A DNA stretch of 64,000 nt from Hanamia caeni (GCF_003721595.1 NZ_RJJR01000016.1:62001-126000), one strand, 5' to 3'; positions 33,533 through 43,235 are shown, counted from the stretch's first letter. Made by a program: numbers and translations. The notes: generated by a model from the sequence alone, not told the origin.

Positions 33533-34888
33533 ATGTCAAACTCAAGAAGAAATTTTATTAAACAAACAGCCCTCACCACAGCCGGAGTTTACCTGGGCGC
33601 CAATGCCTTCAGCGCTAAGAGTTACAGAAAAATTATAGGTGCAAATGATCGCGTACGCGTCGGCGTAATCGGTTTTTCTGACAGGCACAGAAGTTCTCAT
33701 GCGCCCTCATTCATGAACCATTATAAAAATCTGAATTTTGACCTGGTGGCTGTTTCTGATATCTGGAGCAAGCGACGAGAACAGGGCGTTGCATTTTGGA
33801 AGGCAAAAATGAATCATGACATCGTGGCCTGCCGGAACAATGAAGAAATGTATGATAAAAAACTGGCTGATGCTGTATTTATCAGCACTTCTGATTTTCA
33901 ACATGCCACGCATTGCATAGAAGCGGTAAAAGCCGGATGCGATGTATATTGCGAAAAGCCTTTTGCCGAAACAATGGAAGATAACCGTGCGGCATTGAAA
34001 GCAGTAAAGGAAACCGGAAAAATTGTTCAAATCGGTTCACAAAGAAGAAGCGGCGCCAATTACCAGTCAGCCGCGGATTTTATTCAATCCGGAAAATTTG
34101 GCCCTATAAAAATGGTGGAGCTTACCTGGAATGTAAACCAACCCGGCCGCTGGCGCAGGCCTGATTTGGTAGCGCAGTTAAAACAGGAAGATACAGATTG
34201 GAAACGATGGCTGATTAACAGGCCTTTTGAAGAATTTGATCCAAGAAAATACCTTGAATATCGTTTATTTTGGCCTTACTCTTCAGGACTTCCAGGCCAA
34301 TGGATGAGCCACCAGATAGATACTGTGCATTGGTTCAGCGGATTAAAACACCCGCGCAGTGCAGTAGCCAACGGAGGCATTTACATGTGGAAAGACGGAA
34401 GGAGAAATTGGGATACATTAACCGCCGTATTTGATTACGGCCCTGAAGATGATCCCACCACCGGGTTCCAGGTATCTTTTGCTTCGCGAATGGACAACGG
34501 AACTGAAGATCCGGCAGAAATTTACTACTCAAACGGAGGAGAATTAAATCTTATCACCAACAAAATTTCGCCGAATGGTGGCCTCACCAAAAAACATGCA
34601 GAGGCAATGAACATGCAGCCGAATTTGTTACCTGAGATGAGCCTTACCCAAACAGAAAAAGTTGTTGCCTCGGCAAACACAGGTGGGGATTCTTTAACGG
34701 ACAATCATGTCAGAAACTGGATGGAATGTGTCCGCAGCCGTAAACAGCCAAATGCCCCTGTAGAGGCTGGCTACAGTCATTCTATCGCAAATATTATGAC
34801 AACAGCTGCCTCGCATACAGGTATGAGAGCAACCTTCGATGAAGCTACCCAGGAAGTGATGGTTGGCGGGAAAGCCTTTAAGTATTAA
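33533..34888 (+). CDS. Gfo/Idh/MocA family oxidoreductase with Tat-like signal
   Basis: From MSNSRRNFIKQTALTTAGVY the protein has 451 residues with a twin-arginine-type leader (SRRNFIKQ) suggesting export. The Rossmann part has RVRVGVIGFSDRH and ADAVFISTSDFQHATHCIEA, then CDVYCEKPFAETMEDNR (the conserved EKP motif) and GQWMSHQIDTVHWFSG from the C-terminal domain. It probably oxidises or rearranges a sugar derivative with NAD(P). The TTG-initiated extension from 33449 lacks family resemblance. A DUF6807 gene follows, a common partner in sugar-use loci. Confidence 0.9.
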   Translation: MSNSRRNFIKQTALTTAGVYLGANAFSAKSYRKIIGANDRVRVGVIGFSDRHRSSHAPSFMNHYKNLNFDLVAVSDIWSKRREQGVAFWKAKMNHDIVACRNNEEMYDKKLADAVFISTSDFQHATHCIEAVKAGCDVYCEKPFAETMEDNRAALKAVKETGKIVQIGSQRRSGANYQSAADFIQSGKFGPIKMVELTWNVNQPGRWRRPDLVAQLKQEDTDWKRWLINRPFEEFDPRKYLEYRLFWPYSSGLPGQWMSHQIDTVHWFSGLKHPRSAVANGGIYMWKDGRRNWDTLTAVFDYGPEDDPTTGFQVSFASRMDNGTEDPAEIYYSNGGELNLITNKISPNGGLTKKHAEAMNMQPNLLPEMSLTQTEKVVASANTGGDSLTDNHVRNWMECVRSRKQPNAPVEAGYSHSIANIMTTAASHTGMRATFDEATQEVMVGGKAFKY

Positions 34889-34909
34889 TTTTTTACTAAT
34901 AAACTGATA

Positions 34910-34943
34910 AAACCTCATGGGCAAACAACACCATGAGGTTTTT
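34910..34943 (+). terminator. Terminator after the Gfo/Idh gene
   Basis: AAACCTCATG (34910-34919) and CATGAGGTTT (34932-34941) form a perfect 10-bp stem with a 12-base loop and run into TTTTT. An ATG at 34917 falls inside the stem, which argues against using it as the next gene's start. Confidence 0.85.
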
Positions 34944-34961
34944 ACACAAAATGCCAATGTA

Positions 34962-36017
34962 ATGACTAAAAAAATAAAAGGAGCATTGTATTGTTTTTTG
35001 CTAAGTAGTGCTGCCTTATTTTATACCAGCGTGGTATTTGGACAGAACGAAAAAAAAGTAAAGGTGGAAAAAGTTCCCAAACAGGATAGAATTGATGTAT
35101 TGATTAATGACAAGCCTTTCACCAGCTTTTTATATCCCGATACCCTGGAAAAGCCGGTATTGTATCCAGTACATGCAGCAGACGGGCAAATAGTTACGCG
35201 CGGCTTTCCAATAAATCCACAGCCCGGCGAACCAACGGATCATCCGCATCACCTGGGGATCTGGTTTAATTTTGAAAACGTGAACGGTCTTGATTTTTGG
35301 AATAATTCTTATGCAATACCGGCTGATAAAAAACATTTATATGGATGGATAAAAACCGACAGGATTATTAATGCATCAGGTGGAAAAACCGGAACAATTT
35401 TATACCATGCCAATTGGACCGATCAGAAAAATAACGTCTTGCTGGAGGAAGTAACTAAGTTGTCATTCAGCGGCACAGAGCACCACAGAATCATTGACAG
35501 GGTGACTACATTGACAGCAGATACAATGGTAAAATTTACCGATGCGAAAGACGGGATGTATGCCATCAGGCTGGCGCATGAACTTCAGATTCCTGATAAG
35601 AAGGATAAGGAATTTAAAGATGACAAAGGAAACGTAACAGTCGTAAAAGGAGGAGCAGATGATGTTGCTAATGGAAATTATTTAACCAGCGAAGGAAAAA
35701 CCGGTGACGATGCCTGGAGCACACGAGGAAGATGGTGTAAAGTGTATGGAAAAATGGGAAATGATTCTATGACAGTGGCGATTATTGATCACCCAGAAAA
35801 CCCAAACTATCCCACATTTTGGCATGCACGCGGCTATGGATTATTCGCTGCCAATCCGCTTGGAGAAAAAATATTCACAAATGGAAAGTCCGCCAAAAAT
35901 CTTCAGCTAAAAAAAGGAGAATCCGTAACATTCCGTTTCAGAATTGTCATTGACTCCGACAACAAAACGTTAAGCGTTGCAGAATTAAATAAGTTGGCTG
36001 ACGATTTTGCAAAATAA
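34962..36017 (+). CDS. DUF6807/PmoA-like secreted protein
   Basis: From MTKKIKGALYCFLLSSAALF the protein has 351 residues with a signal peptide ending VFGQ. The body shows DHPHHLGIWFNFENVNGLDF, WHARGYGLFAANPLGEKIF and a late beta-rich end (LKKGESVTFRFRIVI), the pattern of the family named PmoA/DUF6807 in Bacteroidota annotations. It has no real connection with methane oxidation; it is often found with Gfo/Idh oxidoreductases, which suggests a role in sugar or polysaccharide processing outside the cytoplasm (inference). Confidence 0.85.
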   Translation: MTKKIKGALYCFLLSSAALFYTSVVFGQNEKKVKVEKVPKQDRIDVLINDKPFTSFLYPDTLEKPVLYPVHAADGQIVTRGFPINPQPGEPTDHPHHLGIWFNFENVNGLDFWNNSYAIPADKKHLYGWIKTDRIINASGGKTGTILYHANWTDQKNNVLLEEVTKLSFSGTEHHRIIDRVTTLTADTMVKFTDAKDGMYAIRLAHELQIPDKKDKEFKDDKGNVTVVKGGADDVANGNYLTSEGKTGDDAWSTRGRWCKVYGKMGNDSMTVAIIDHPENPNYPTFWHARGYGLFAANPLGEKIFTNGKSAKNLQLKKGESVTFRFRIVIDSDNKTLSVAELNKLADDFAK

Positions 36018-36287
36018 CAGCCAGCTTACTTTTTTTGCGAAAGAAAAAAATTTCTAAAATATTGTTGATTCAATATGAAACTGCCAAAGGATGACAGGGC
36101 AATTTGTGATTTTTCTGTGGAATTCCGGTACTCATCCGAAGCAGTAAATGAACAAAAAGCTACTATTTTTATTCTGTGCTTAATAGTATATTTCAGCCGG
36201 AATCCCTATAACTATCGGAACCAATTGCGAACAAATAACTGATAAAATGCCCGTCAACCCTACCATTTCCAATGTTTTCCGTTCGCC

Positions 36288-36663
36288 TTAGTCAATCAGT
36301 TGCAGGTTACCAATCCTGTCGAAGTGTTTTCTGTTAAGCGTAGCTAAAGGAAGGTTGTTTGTTATCGCGGTTGCTGCAATAAACAAATCTGGGATTTCTA
36401 TTTGTTTTCTTTTGCGTTTCAATTCAGCATTTATATCAACAGCCACTCTGGACGCTGCTTTGTCAAAAGATAGAACCTGTACCTTCTGGAGTAGGTCATC
36501 CCAAAAAGAAGTTTGACCCAATAATGCTCCTCTGTAAATTTCATATTCTGTTACCGAAGAAAATGCAGTAGGTGTAATCTTGCTTTACCAGTGCGACAAG
36601 AACAGATTTCTCTTTATCCTTCTTGCGAAAATAGTCAATCAGGATAGATGTGTCAATCAGCAT
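36288..36663 (-). pseudogene. PIN-domain toxin (VapC-type), frameshifted
   Basis: The first frame reads MLIDTSILIDYFRKKDKEKS (catalytic Asp in LIDTS) up to YTYCIFFGNRI and stops. One base shift gives SSVTEYEIYRGALLGQTSFW and IPDLFIAATAITNNLPLATLNRKHFDRI, the rest of a PIN RNase. Removing one T from the TTTT run near 36560-36564 (minus strand) restores YTYCISSVTEYE, exactly the family pattern. The toxin gene starts in a TAATG overlap with the antitoxin. As written it is inactive; a sequencing error in the short homopolymer cannot be excluded. Confidence 0.85.
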
Positions 36664-36890
36664 TATTTTGTCCGCCATTGATTAATTTCTTTACGTGCTT
36701 TTGCGACTTCGTCAAGTTGCCTTTTATTGAATGTTGGCCCATTTAGGAGAAATGCCAGCATGTCTGTGGCATGGTCAGTAGAAAAATTTTGTTCTTCTAC
36801 TTCGCTTTTAAGCTTTGTCCATTGCTGCTTAGGAAGCTGTTTCGCCAATTTTACCAATTGCTCAAAGCCTATGTCAATTTGTGCTTGCAT
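36663..36890 (-). CDS. Antitoxin partner of the PIN-domain toxin
   Basis: The 75-residue protein MQAQIDIGFEQLVKLAKQLP followed by KQQWTKLKSEVEE resembles small antitoxins paired with PIN toxins in Bacteroidota. The C-terminal part (FNKRQLDEVAKARKEINQWR) is the likely toxin-wrapping helix. Its stop overlaps the toxin start by one base (TAATG), the usual coupled arrangement. A DNA-binding fold is not evident from the sequence alone. Confidence 0.75.
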   Translation of the reverse strand: MQAQIDIGFEQLVKLAKQLPKQQWTKLKSEVEEQNFSTDHATDMLAFLLNGPTFNKRQLDEVAKARKEINQWRTK

Positions 36891-36966
36891 AATAACAAAT
36901 TTACAAAGTCTCGTCCAACAGCAGTTAGTCGGGAAAGATGACGCCCAACTAACAAATAAATTCCTC

Positions 36967-37989
36967 TCAGGTTCTTATTTCTTTTCGCATAAATAAATAA
37001 TAAGTTAGTGCAAAGCACACTGTTATAGCAGATATCAACCCGGTGATCTCCGGCCACACAATCATAAAGCTTTCTTTCAGCGGTAAAGGAGATGGTATGG
37101 CGCCTGCCATCTGTTCCATTGTCATCGGCCCTAGGCTCCGGATAGATGGCATAAGTAGTGTGGTTGTCGCATCTGTGTACAACTGATTTGGAGCAACTCT
37201 TAAAAAATTCAATACATAGTTTTCGTAAACCGTTGCCGTTTCGGGATCAAGAAAACTTTTATCCGGCAATATGGCATTAGCAATTATGTGTACAAGAATG
37301 CTGTAGAAAACCGTAAAAAATAGCCAGATTCCAATAGCAGTTAATGCTGAGGTGGCTGCCCGTTTGAAAACCACAGAAAGCAATATGGAAAGACTGAGCC
37401 AAAACCCTACGTATAAAATGCTGATTATTATAAATCCAATGATGCGAAAAAATTCTACAGGTTCAATGGGTACGCCTGTTATGATAAGCCCGCCGCCAAT
37501 CATTAGCAAACACAGGCTGACAAAGAGAACGCTTATGACGATGAGCGCGCCTGAAAACTTCGCGAGCAGCAGGTTGTCGCGATAGACAGGTTGTGCCAAA
37601 AGACGTGTAAGGGTACCGTTATTCTTTTCAGCATTTACTGCATCAAATCCCAACGCAATCCCCAACAAAGGTCCGAGAAAACTGATAAAAACATGAAAAG
37701 GTGGTAATGTTCCGTCGGTAGTGGTTAATAGTTTCAGATAAATAAAAAGATGGTCGGGATCTTTTTCATTTGCGACTACCAGGCGGATGTGGCTCATTGA
37801 AACGTACATAGCTCCCAAAAAAGTCAACACAATTAATACTACAAGTATGATAAAGCGCCAGCTACGCACATGGTCAGCCACCTCCTTACGTATCATCACG
37901 CTGAACGGGCCTGCTGAAGCTCGCAAAGAATTATTGTGGTTTGCTTCTTTTGAAAAAAGACCTTTGAAATAAATTGCCGGGCTTTCCAT
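36967..37989 (-). CDS. ABC transporter permease (ABC-2/NosY-like)
   Basis: The 340-residue protein has about six membrane segments (RFIILVVLIVLTFLGAMYVS, FIIISILYVGFWLSLSILL, LTAIGIWLFFTVFYSIL) and a large loop with FDAVNAEKNNGTLTRLLAQP, the motif of ABC-2 permeases. It overlaps the ATPase gene by 59 bases; a start at 37896 (MIRKEV) would avoid overlap, but the extra residues include conserved-looking PFSVMIRKEVADHVRSW. With the ATPase and the NEW3 protein it forms an exporter whose substrate is unknown. Confidence 0.88.
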   Translation of the reverse strand: MESPAIYFKGLFSKEANHNNSLRASAGPFSVMIRKEVADHVRSWRFIILVVLIVLTFLGAMYVSMSHIRLVVANEKDPDHLFIYLKLLTTTDGTLPPFHVFISFLGPLLGIALGFDAVNAEKNNGTLTRLLAQPVYRDNLLLAKFSGALIVISVLFVSLCLLMIGGGLIITGVPIEPVEFFRIIGFIIISILYVGFWLSLSILLSVVFKRAATSALTAIGIWLFFTVFYSILVHIIANAILPDKSFLDPETATVYENYVLNFLRVAPNQLYTDATTTLLMPSIRSLGPMTMEQMAGAIPSPLPLKESFMIVWPEITGLISAITVCFALTYYLFMRKEIRT

Positions 37990-38950
37990 CGGAAATATTT
38001 TTCTTTAAATTATTTTCAAAATATTGTTGATAAATTTCATCCAACCCAAATTCCTTTTTTTGAACACCCATCACATTCATTCCTTTGCCCACGAAAAAAC
38101 GAACCAACTCGGGAGTAAGATCTTCCGTACACGAAAATTCTACGGAATTTTCGAAAACACTGATTTTATGAATGGATGAAATATCTTCCAGCTCTTTCAA
38201 TGGTTCCCAGGATGGCAACAGGGTTTCCTTTATTGTAATTACCACGGTGAAAGTTTCCTCGCCAAACAAATTGCGGGCAAGTGTTTCTATGTTTCCCTGC
38301 ACCAGCATTTTTCCCTCTACGAAAATCCCTACGCGATCGCATACCTGCTGCACCTGGTGAAGATGATGAGATGAAAGAAGCACTGTTAATCCCTGCTGGC
38401 GGCTAAGGTGGCGTATGAAAGAAAGAAATTCTTTAACCCCGCTTGGATCAATTCCGAGCGTGGGCTCATCTAATATAATCACTTCGGGCTCTCTCACCAG
38501 CACATCAGCCAAACCAAGCCGCTGTTTCATACCTCGTGAATAAGCGGATGCTTTTTTGTTCATTTCTGCGCCCAATCCCACCATCTCCAGTGTTTCGCGC
38601 GAACGCTTCTGAACTTCATCTTCGGGGATACCATTGAGTCTAGCGATGTATGCAAGGTTTTCAAAAGCCGTCATATTATCATAAAACCCCACACTGTCTG
38701 GCATATAACCAACTTTTCTTTTTACAGCTATTGGATGTGTAGTTGCGTTAACGCCGCAGATGGTGGCTGTTCCGGCAGAAGGCTCCGTTAATCCGAGCAT
38801 CATAAGAATCGTAGTTGTCTTACCGGCTCCATTTGGCCCAAGCAATCCGAAAATTTCACCCTTGTCTATTTCAAGATGCAAATCATCTACAGCTTTCACA
38901 GAGCCATAGCACTTTGTTAACCCGTCCAGTTTGATGATAGGATTTTCCAT
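37931..38950 (-). CDS. ABC transporter ATP-binding protein (NosF/CcmA-like)
   Basis: From MENPIIKLDGLTKCYGSVKA the protein has 339 residues: Walker A GPNGAGKTT, signature YSRGMKQRLGLADVL, Walker B VIILDEPTLGIDPSG and switch His in LLSSHHLHQV. The C-terminal 110 residues form an extra domain (VVITIKETLLPSW, VEFSCTEDLTPELVRFFVGK) seen in ABC-2-type exporters. The frame extends to 39025 only with a TTG start and would run into the NEW3 gene, so I start at ATG 38950, 4 bases after that gene's stop. Confidence 0.92.
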   Translation of the reverse strand: MENPIIKLDGLTKCYGSVKAVDDLHLEIDKGEIFGLLGPNGAGKTTTILMMLGLTEPSAGTATICGVNATTHPIAVKRKVGYMPDSVGFYDNMTAFENLAYIARLNGIPEDEVQKRSRETLEMVGLGAEMNKKASAYSRGMKQRLGLADVLVREPEVIILDEPTLGIDPSGVKEFLSFIRHLSRQQGLTVLLSSHHLHQVQQVCDRVGIFVEGKMLVQGNIETLARNLFGEETFTVVITIKETLLPSWEPLKELEDISSIHKISVFENSVEFSCTEDLTPELVRFFVGKGMNVMGVQKKEFGLDEIYQQYFENNLKKNISDGKPGNLFQRSFFKRSKPQ

Positions 38951-38954
38951 TAGC

Positions 38955-39818
38955 TTATCTCCTTCCGTACTTACGAATGAGGTAATACACAATTGCGAGC
39001 GCCAGGAATATGATAAGAATTCCAATCCAGCCGGAAAGCAATGACGTAGTTACAGTCATTCTGAATGTGGCATCTGCATCGGCCGAATTATTTCTCACCG
39101 TAAATTTTGTGACATAGTCTCCTGCAATTGTTTTCTCCGGTACTACCAGGGTGGCCTTGATATCCTGGGTTTTTCCGGGATCAAGCCTGTCAATCTTTGA
39201 AGGATCAAAAGTTGCCGTCCATTTTACAGGCGCTTCTGCAGACAATTGTAAACCGCTCAACGGAAGCGTACCCGTATTCACTACTTTTAAGTGTATCACT
39301 TTACTTGTGCCTTCCGTAACGTCGTCACTAAGGCGCCCATCCGGCGTGGTAACATCCAGATCATAATTTCCCTTAACCACAGCGGTAAGGTCAAGCTTAA
39401 GCGTATCCTGCGGTGAAACTGCAACAACTGGTACATCATATTTACCCGGCTTCACAGTAGGTGAAGGAGTTACTTCGAGAGAAATTTCCTGCGTTTGGCC
39501 GGAGTCCATTCTCAGAGAAGGCACCTCAGTGCCCATCACTTTAAAAGTTGACATCCAGCCTTCAGGCGCAAGCGCTACCAAATCAAATGTTACAGCCTGC
39601 GCTTTGCCGTTATGCAATGATGCGCTATAACGAAAAGGCTTGTCTGCCGTTGACTCCAGGCTTACCAGCCGTGCCGTAAAAGAGGATTGTGTTGCGGTAG
39701 CTATCTTTTGCGCACGCACAGATGCAAGCATAAAGATGCAAATAAGGCACAAAACAAAACGATGTAGTTTACAATGCAGCAATGTACATTGTTTCCGGTG
39801 AAGAAAAGTTTCTGGCAT
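38955..39818 (-). CDS. NEW3-domain membrane-anchored protein of the ABC operon
   Basis: The protein (about 287 residues from MPETFLHRKQ; ATG 39842 is an alternative, and 39878 is TTG) has a signal segment ending VRAQ and two to three Ig-like NEW3 repeats: PFRYSASLHNGKAQAVTFDL, GQTQEISLEVTPSPTVKPGKYDVPV and KTQDIKATLVVPEKTIAGDY. One C-terminal membrane helix follows (LLSGWIGILIIFLALAIVYY) with a basic tail, so the domains face the periplasm. The NEW3-ATPase-permease order is a recurrent operon in Bacteroidota and other phyla; its cargo is unknown. Confidence 0.85.
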   Translation of the reverse strand: MPETFLHRKQCTLLHCKLHRFVLCLICIFMLASVRAQKIATATQSSFTARLVSLESTADKPFRYSASLHNGKAQAVTFDLVALAPEGWMSTFKVMGTEVPSLRMDSGQTQEISLEVTPSPTVKPGKYDVPVVAVSPQDTLKLDLTAVVKGNYDLDVTTPDGRLSDDVTEGTSKVIHLKVVNTGTLPLSGLQLSAEAPVKWTATFDPSKIDRLDPGKTQDIKATLVVPEKTIAGDYVTKFTVRNNSADADATFRMTVTTSLLSGWIGILIIFLALAIVYYLIRKYGRR

Positions 39819-40145
39819 AGTTGATAAATACGTTGCAACCATCAGGAAATGATGGCTTTTTGTTGAAAGAGGAAACAAATGTAAAAAAAGCGGAAAAGCA
39901 GTTCTGTTAAAAAATTATAAAAATAATTTCAAAAATATGTATTACATTTTAATGACACGCAATTGTCTCAGATCAACTTCTTTTGCGGGTTTGGCGTCAC
40001 AGTAAGGCAATTAATAACTGTCTTTTTTATTTCGATATAACGGCGATGCATACACGATTATCTAACTCAATTTTGGTTTATTTTTCGGTTTGAATTGTAA
40101 ACGCGATTTAACCTTAGGTACCGACCGCTACTAATTGCAGAAGTA

Positions 40146-40538
40146 TCAAATTTTCTTTTCTATTAACCAATGGTGCCCAAAAATATCTTTGATTTCTCCC
40201 TGGCGATAACCATATTCGTAATCTTTTACCGCGCTTATTTCAATAGCGCCAGCCTGGATGGCTTTGTTTACAACCGCGCCTACATCCGAAACAAAAAGCC
40301 CGATAATAGCCGTTGTTCCCTGATGTTTTTCCGGAGAAAAGAAATGCTGTTTTGTTACTTCATGCAAATGAAATATAGTACCATCAATGGAAAGCTCGGC
40401 CACGTGTACACTATCATCATCGTTTCTCAAACAAAAATTTTCGGTTGCACCAAATGCATTTGCATAGAATGAAATGTCTTTAACTCCATTATTAATTAAA
40501 AGTTGCGGTGCAAAAAAAGGCTTAAGATGCTCATTCAT
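40146..40538 (-). CDS. VOC-fold protein (PhnB/glyoxalase-like)
   Basis: The 130-residue protein is a single vicinal-oxygen-chelate domain: LLINNGVKDISFYANAFGAT, HVAELSIDGTIFHLHE, GLFVSDVGAVVNKAIQAGA and the closing GEIKDIFGHHWLIEKK typical of PhnB-like members. The chemistry cannot be assigned. Confidence 0.88.
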   Translation of the reverse strand: MNEHLKPFFAPQLLINNGVKDISFYANAFGATENFCLRNDDDSVHVAELSIDGTIFHLHEVTKQHFFSPEKHQGTTAIIGLFVSDVGAVVNKAIQAGAIEISAVKDYEYGYRQGEIKDIFGHHWLIEKKI

Positions 40539-40832
40539 GATAATGTTTTTTAGAAAAAAATAAAATTTTCATTCGTTATGTAACGATTGGCTTCGAAACA
40601 TTGTACAAATTAGATATATTTTTTCAAACCACTTCTGCCGACGCGGAAGTCACGTAATGAGTAAACAGAAATTATTGTTTTTTGTTGGTTCACTGTCTTT
40701 GTTAGTAATGGTATCCGGTAAATGAACGTTTGTCATAAATTACAGAGGTGAAACCTTAGAAAAGGTCCCACCCCTGGTGATCGTGCATACTTATGCATCC
40801 TGTTACCGACACATATATGCTTTGTTTACCCC

Positions 40833-41906
40833 CTATTTAACCATTTTTTCAATATAGCCAAAAAGGCCGTGGCTCTCATCGGCCGGGCCCGCTGTGAAAT
40901 ACAATCTTTGTGGATCTGCATGGGGAACATTACCTTCTATAGCCCATAAACCATCTATTTTAATATCATGGCCCCATTTATCTTTGATGCTTCCGGCAAA
41001 CTTTCCATCTGTAGTGTATACATTAATTAATCCATCGCCAAAATTTCCTATCAGAATCGCCCCAGGTACACTTGAGAAACCTGTAGGAGCAGGCGCGATT
41101 CCCCAGGGAGAATTAAGTGCGCCTCTTGAAGCAAATCTTTTTACCAGTTCTCCTTTGGTGTTAAAAACATCTACATAACCATTCCCCGGGCCTTTCTGAT
41201 CATCTACATTATCGGGCGCCTGATGTTTGGCATAAGTAACATATAGCCAGCCGTCAATATTTTTGATATTGAAAGGACCATAATTTCCGGGAATGGAAGG
41301 ATCATGAAATGCTTTGCCGGTAACATAAGTAAAGGTGCTGTCAAAAACATCTATTTTGCTTTCTTTGAAATTGGCTACATACAAAAAGTTGGCATCTCCA
41401 TCCTTCGCCATTGTCATTCCTTTATAAACGGCTCCGCTTTTCGACCTGTCTGCCACCAGGACGGCTGCCGTTCCACCATTCCAAGCGGTGATAGTACCAT
41501 CCTCACCGCAAAAAATAAATCTTGCAGGTTTGCTGCTTGCCGGAATTACAAAACCGGTGGTGCCGTTAAATACCTGCCCGGTGGGAGCACCATTTCCGTT
41601 TTGTATGATTACATTCGGGATTACGGTGTTACCATCTTTGTCGTAAATAACACTCAGACTTGTATGGTTTGCCGAAATCCATAAAGGGCTGGTAGCGGAA
41701 AAAGAAATACCCCAGGGATTTACCAGAGTGGGGTCAATTCTTGCAGCCCCGTAGCCATCCACATCGGAAACAAGATTCGTTTGCTGGTAGCCACTCAAAA
41801 GTTCCGATGGAAATTCATGCTTCTTACATCCATTGAGCATGATAAAAAACGAGCATGAAATAAGAAAGCCTTTTAAAGGCAGCGCCGAAGACATAAACTT
41901 TTTCAT
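40833..41906 (-). CDS. TIGR03118 family lipoprotein (beta-propeller-like)
   Basis: The 357-residue protein has a lipoprotein signal ending FFIMLNGC (Cys about 27), then TNLVSDVDGYGAARIDPTLVNPWGISFS, cut here to its core ARIDPTLVNPWGISF, which I recognise as TIGR03118. Later repeats (NFLYVANFKESKIDVFDSTF, GILIGNFGDG-like AILIGNFGDGLINVYT) look like propeller blades. Function of the family is unknown. Confidence 0.85.
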   Translation of the reverse strand: MKKFMSSALPLKGFLISCSFFIMLNGCKKHEFPSELLSGYQQTNLVSDVDGYGAARIDPTLVNPWGISFSATSPLWISANHTSLSVIYDKDGNTVIPNVIIQNGNGAPTGQVFNGTTGFVIPASSKPARFIFCGEDGTITAWNGGTAAVLVADRSKSGAVYKGMTMAKDGDANFLYVANFKESKIDVFDSTFTYVTGKAFHDPSIPGNYGPFNIKNIDGWLYVTYAKHQAPDNVDDQKGPGNGYVDVFNTKGELVKRFASRGALNSPWGIAPAPTGFSSVPGAILIGNFGDGLINVYTTDGKFAGSIKDKWGHDIKIDGLWAIEGNVPHADPQRLYFTAGPADESHGLFGYIEKMVK

Positions 41907-42401
41907 TTTTTTTGTTTTATGGTTAATAATAAGAGACCCTTAATTAAAGCAGTTCACTTTTTCAGCAAAAAATAACAGTGATTCATTGTCTTATATGAGC
42001 CTGGTAAAAAACTCCTTTCCGGAGATCCGATCTCCAATGAAAATTGTTCTTTTTGATCCTTCGGTTCTTATTGGTCTTCAAGGTAATTCGGGCCTATCTA
42101 CGCTTTGATGAGGAAACCCGGTTTTTTATAATCGTAAGCAGATAACGATTGGTTGCCTTTTGCATAAGAAATTTTTAAAATCCGATAAAAGCTGCTTTTT
42201 ATTAAAGAGGATTAACGGGTGAAGCAAAAGTTATAAAATGAAAACAGTTTTCCAGTAAACGAATAAATAACCCGGTTTTTGAATGTGATCGCTTTGAATG
42301 TCTTAACGGATTGTCGCAAAACCCTCTAAAAAATGTCATAATCCACCCTATCCTTAAAATCATTTCTGATTAGTTTTGAAACTGAACAAAAAATAAAAGC
42401 A
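41907..42401. other. Divergent intergenic region between the TIGR03118 and VOC genes
   Basis: About 495 bases without a credible frame. It holds a small perfect hairpin GGAGATccgATCTCC (42021-42035) and, at 42371-42378, TAGTTTTG, a fair -7 element for the plus-strand VOC gene starting at 42402; no TTG lies at the right distance upstream of it. Confidence 0.4.
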
Positions 42402-43235
42402 ATGAACAATCAGTTATACCCCTGCCTGTGGTTTGACGGCAAAGCCAAAGAAGCCGCCACTTTTTATTCTTCTGTCTTCGACAACTCCAAGATCATTTCC
42501 GAAAATCCTATTGTAGTGATGTTTGAGCTAGATGGTGTGTTATTTATGGGATTAAATGGCGGCCCGACGTTCAAAATAAATCCCTCTATTTCTTTTTTTG
42601 TTTTCTGCGAATCAGAAGAAGAGGTTGAGCAAAAATGGAAGCTCTTATCTGAAGGCGGAGGCGTTATGATGGCGCTTGATAAGTATCCGTGGAACGATAA
42701 ATATGGCTGGTGCGCTGATAAGTATGGTGTAAACTGGCAATTGATGCTGGGGCCAGATGCTAAGCAAAAAATTGTGCCTTCATTTATGTTTACGCAGGGG
42801 CAAAGCGGCAAAGCTGGAGAAGCCATTAACTTTTACACTTCGTTGTTTGAAAACAGTGAGATACAACTAATCAACCGTTATGGAAAAGGCGAAGGAGATG
42901 TGGAAGGAAACATTAACCATGCGCGCTTTACATTGAACGGGCAGGAATTTGCAGGTATGGAAAGCTCTTTGCCGCATCAGTTCACTTTTAATGAAGGTGT
43001 GTCGATCGTGGTGCCTTGCGATAACCAGGAAGAAATAGATTTTTACTGGAACAAACTTACTGAAGGCGGCGAGGAATCGCAATGTGGCTGGCTTAAGGAC
43101 AAATACGGCGTGTCGTGGCAAATTGTTCCGGCAATGTTGGGAAAATTAATCAATGATCCTGAAAAAAGTAAAAGAGTAATGGACGTGGTTATGAAGTCAG
43201 TGAAATTTAATATCAGTGAACTTGAAAATGCTTGA
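42402..43235 (+). CDS. Two-domain VOC protein (3-demethylubiquinone-9 3-methyltransferase-like, PhnB family)
   Basis: The 277-residue protein carries two PhnB-like domains in tandem: residues 1-125 (LYPCLWFDGKAKEAATFYSS, ADKYGVNWQLMLG) and 130-270 (FMFTQGQSGKAGEAINFYTS, LKDKYGVSWQIVPAMLG). The family name notwithstanding, these are VOC proteins of unknown reaction and not proven methyltransferases. The DUF1801 gene follows by 24 bases and is probably co-transcribed. Confidence 0.9.
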   Translation: MNNQLYPCLWFDGKAKEAATFYSSVFDNSKIISENPIVVMFELDGVLFMGLNGGPTFKINPSISFFVFCESEEEVEQKWKLLSEGGGVMMALDKYPWNDKYGWCADKYGVNWQLMLGPDAKQKIVPSFMFTQGQSGKAGEAINFYTSLFENSEIQLINRYGKGEGDVEGNINHARFTLNGQEFAGMESSLPHQFTFNEGVSIVVPCDNQEEIDFYWNKLTEGGEESQCGWLKDKYGVSWQIVPAMLGKLINDPEKSKRVMDVVMKSVKFNISELENA

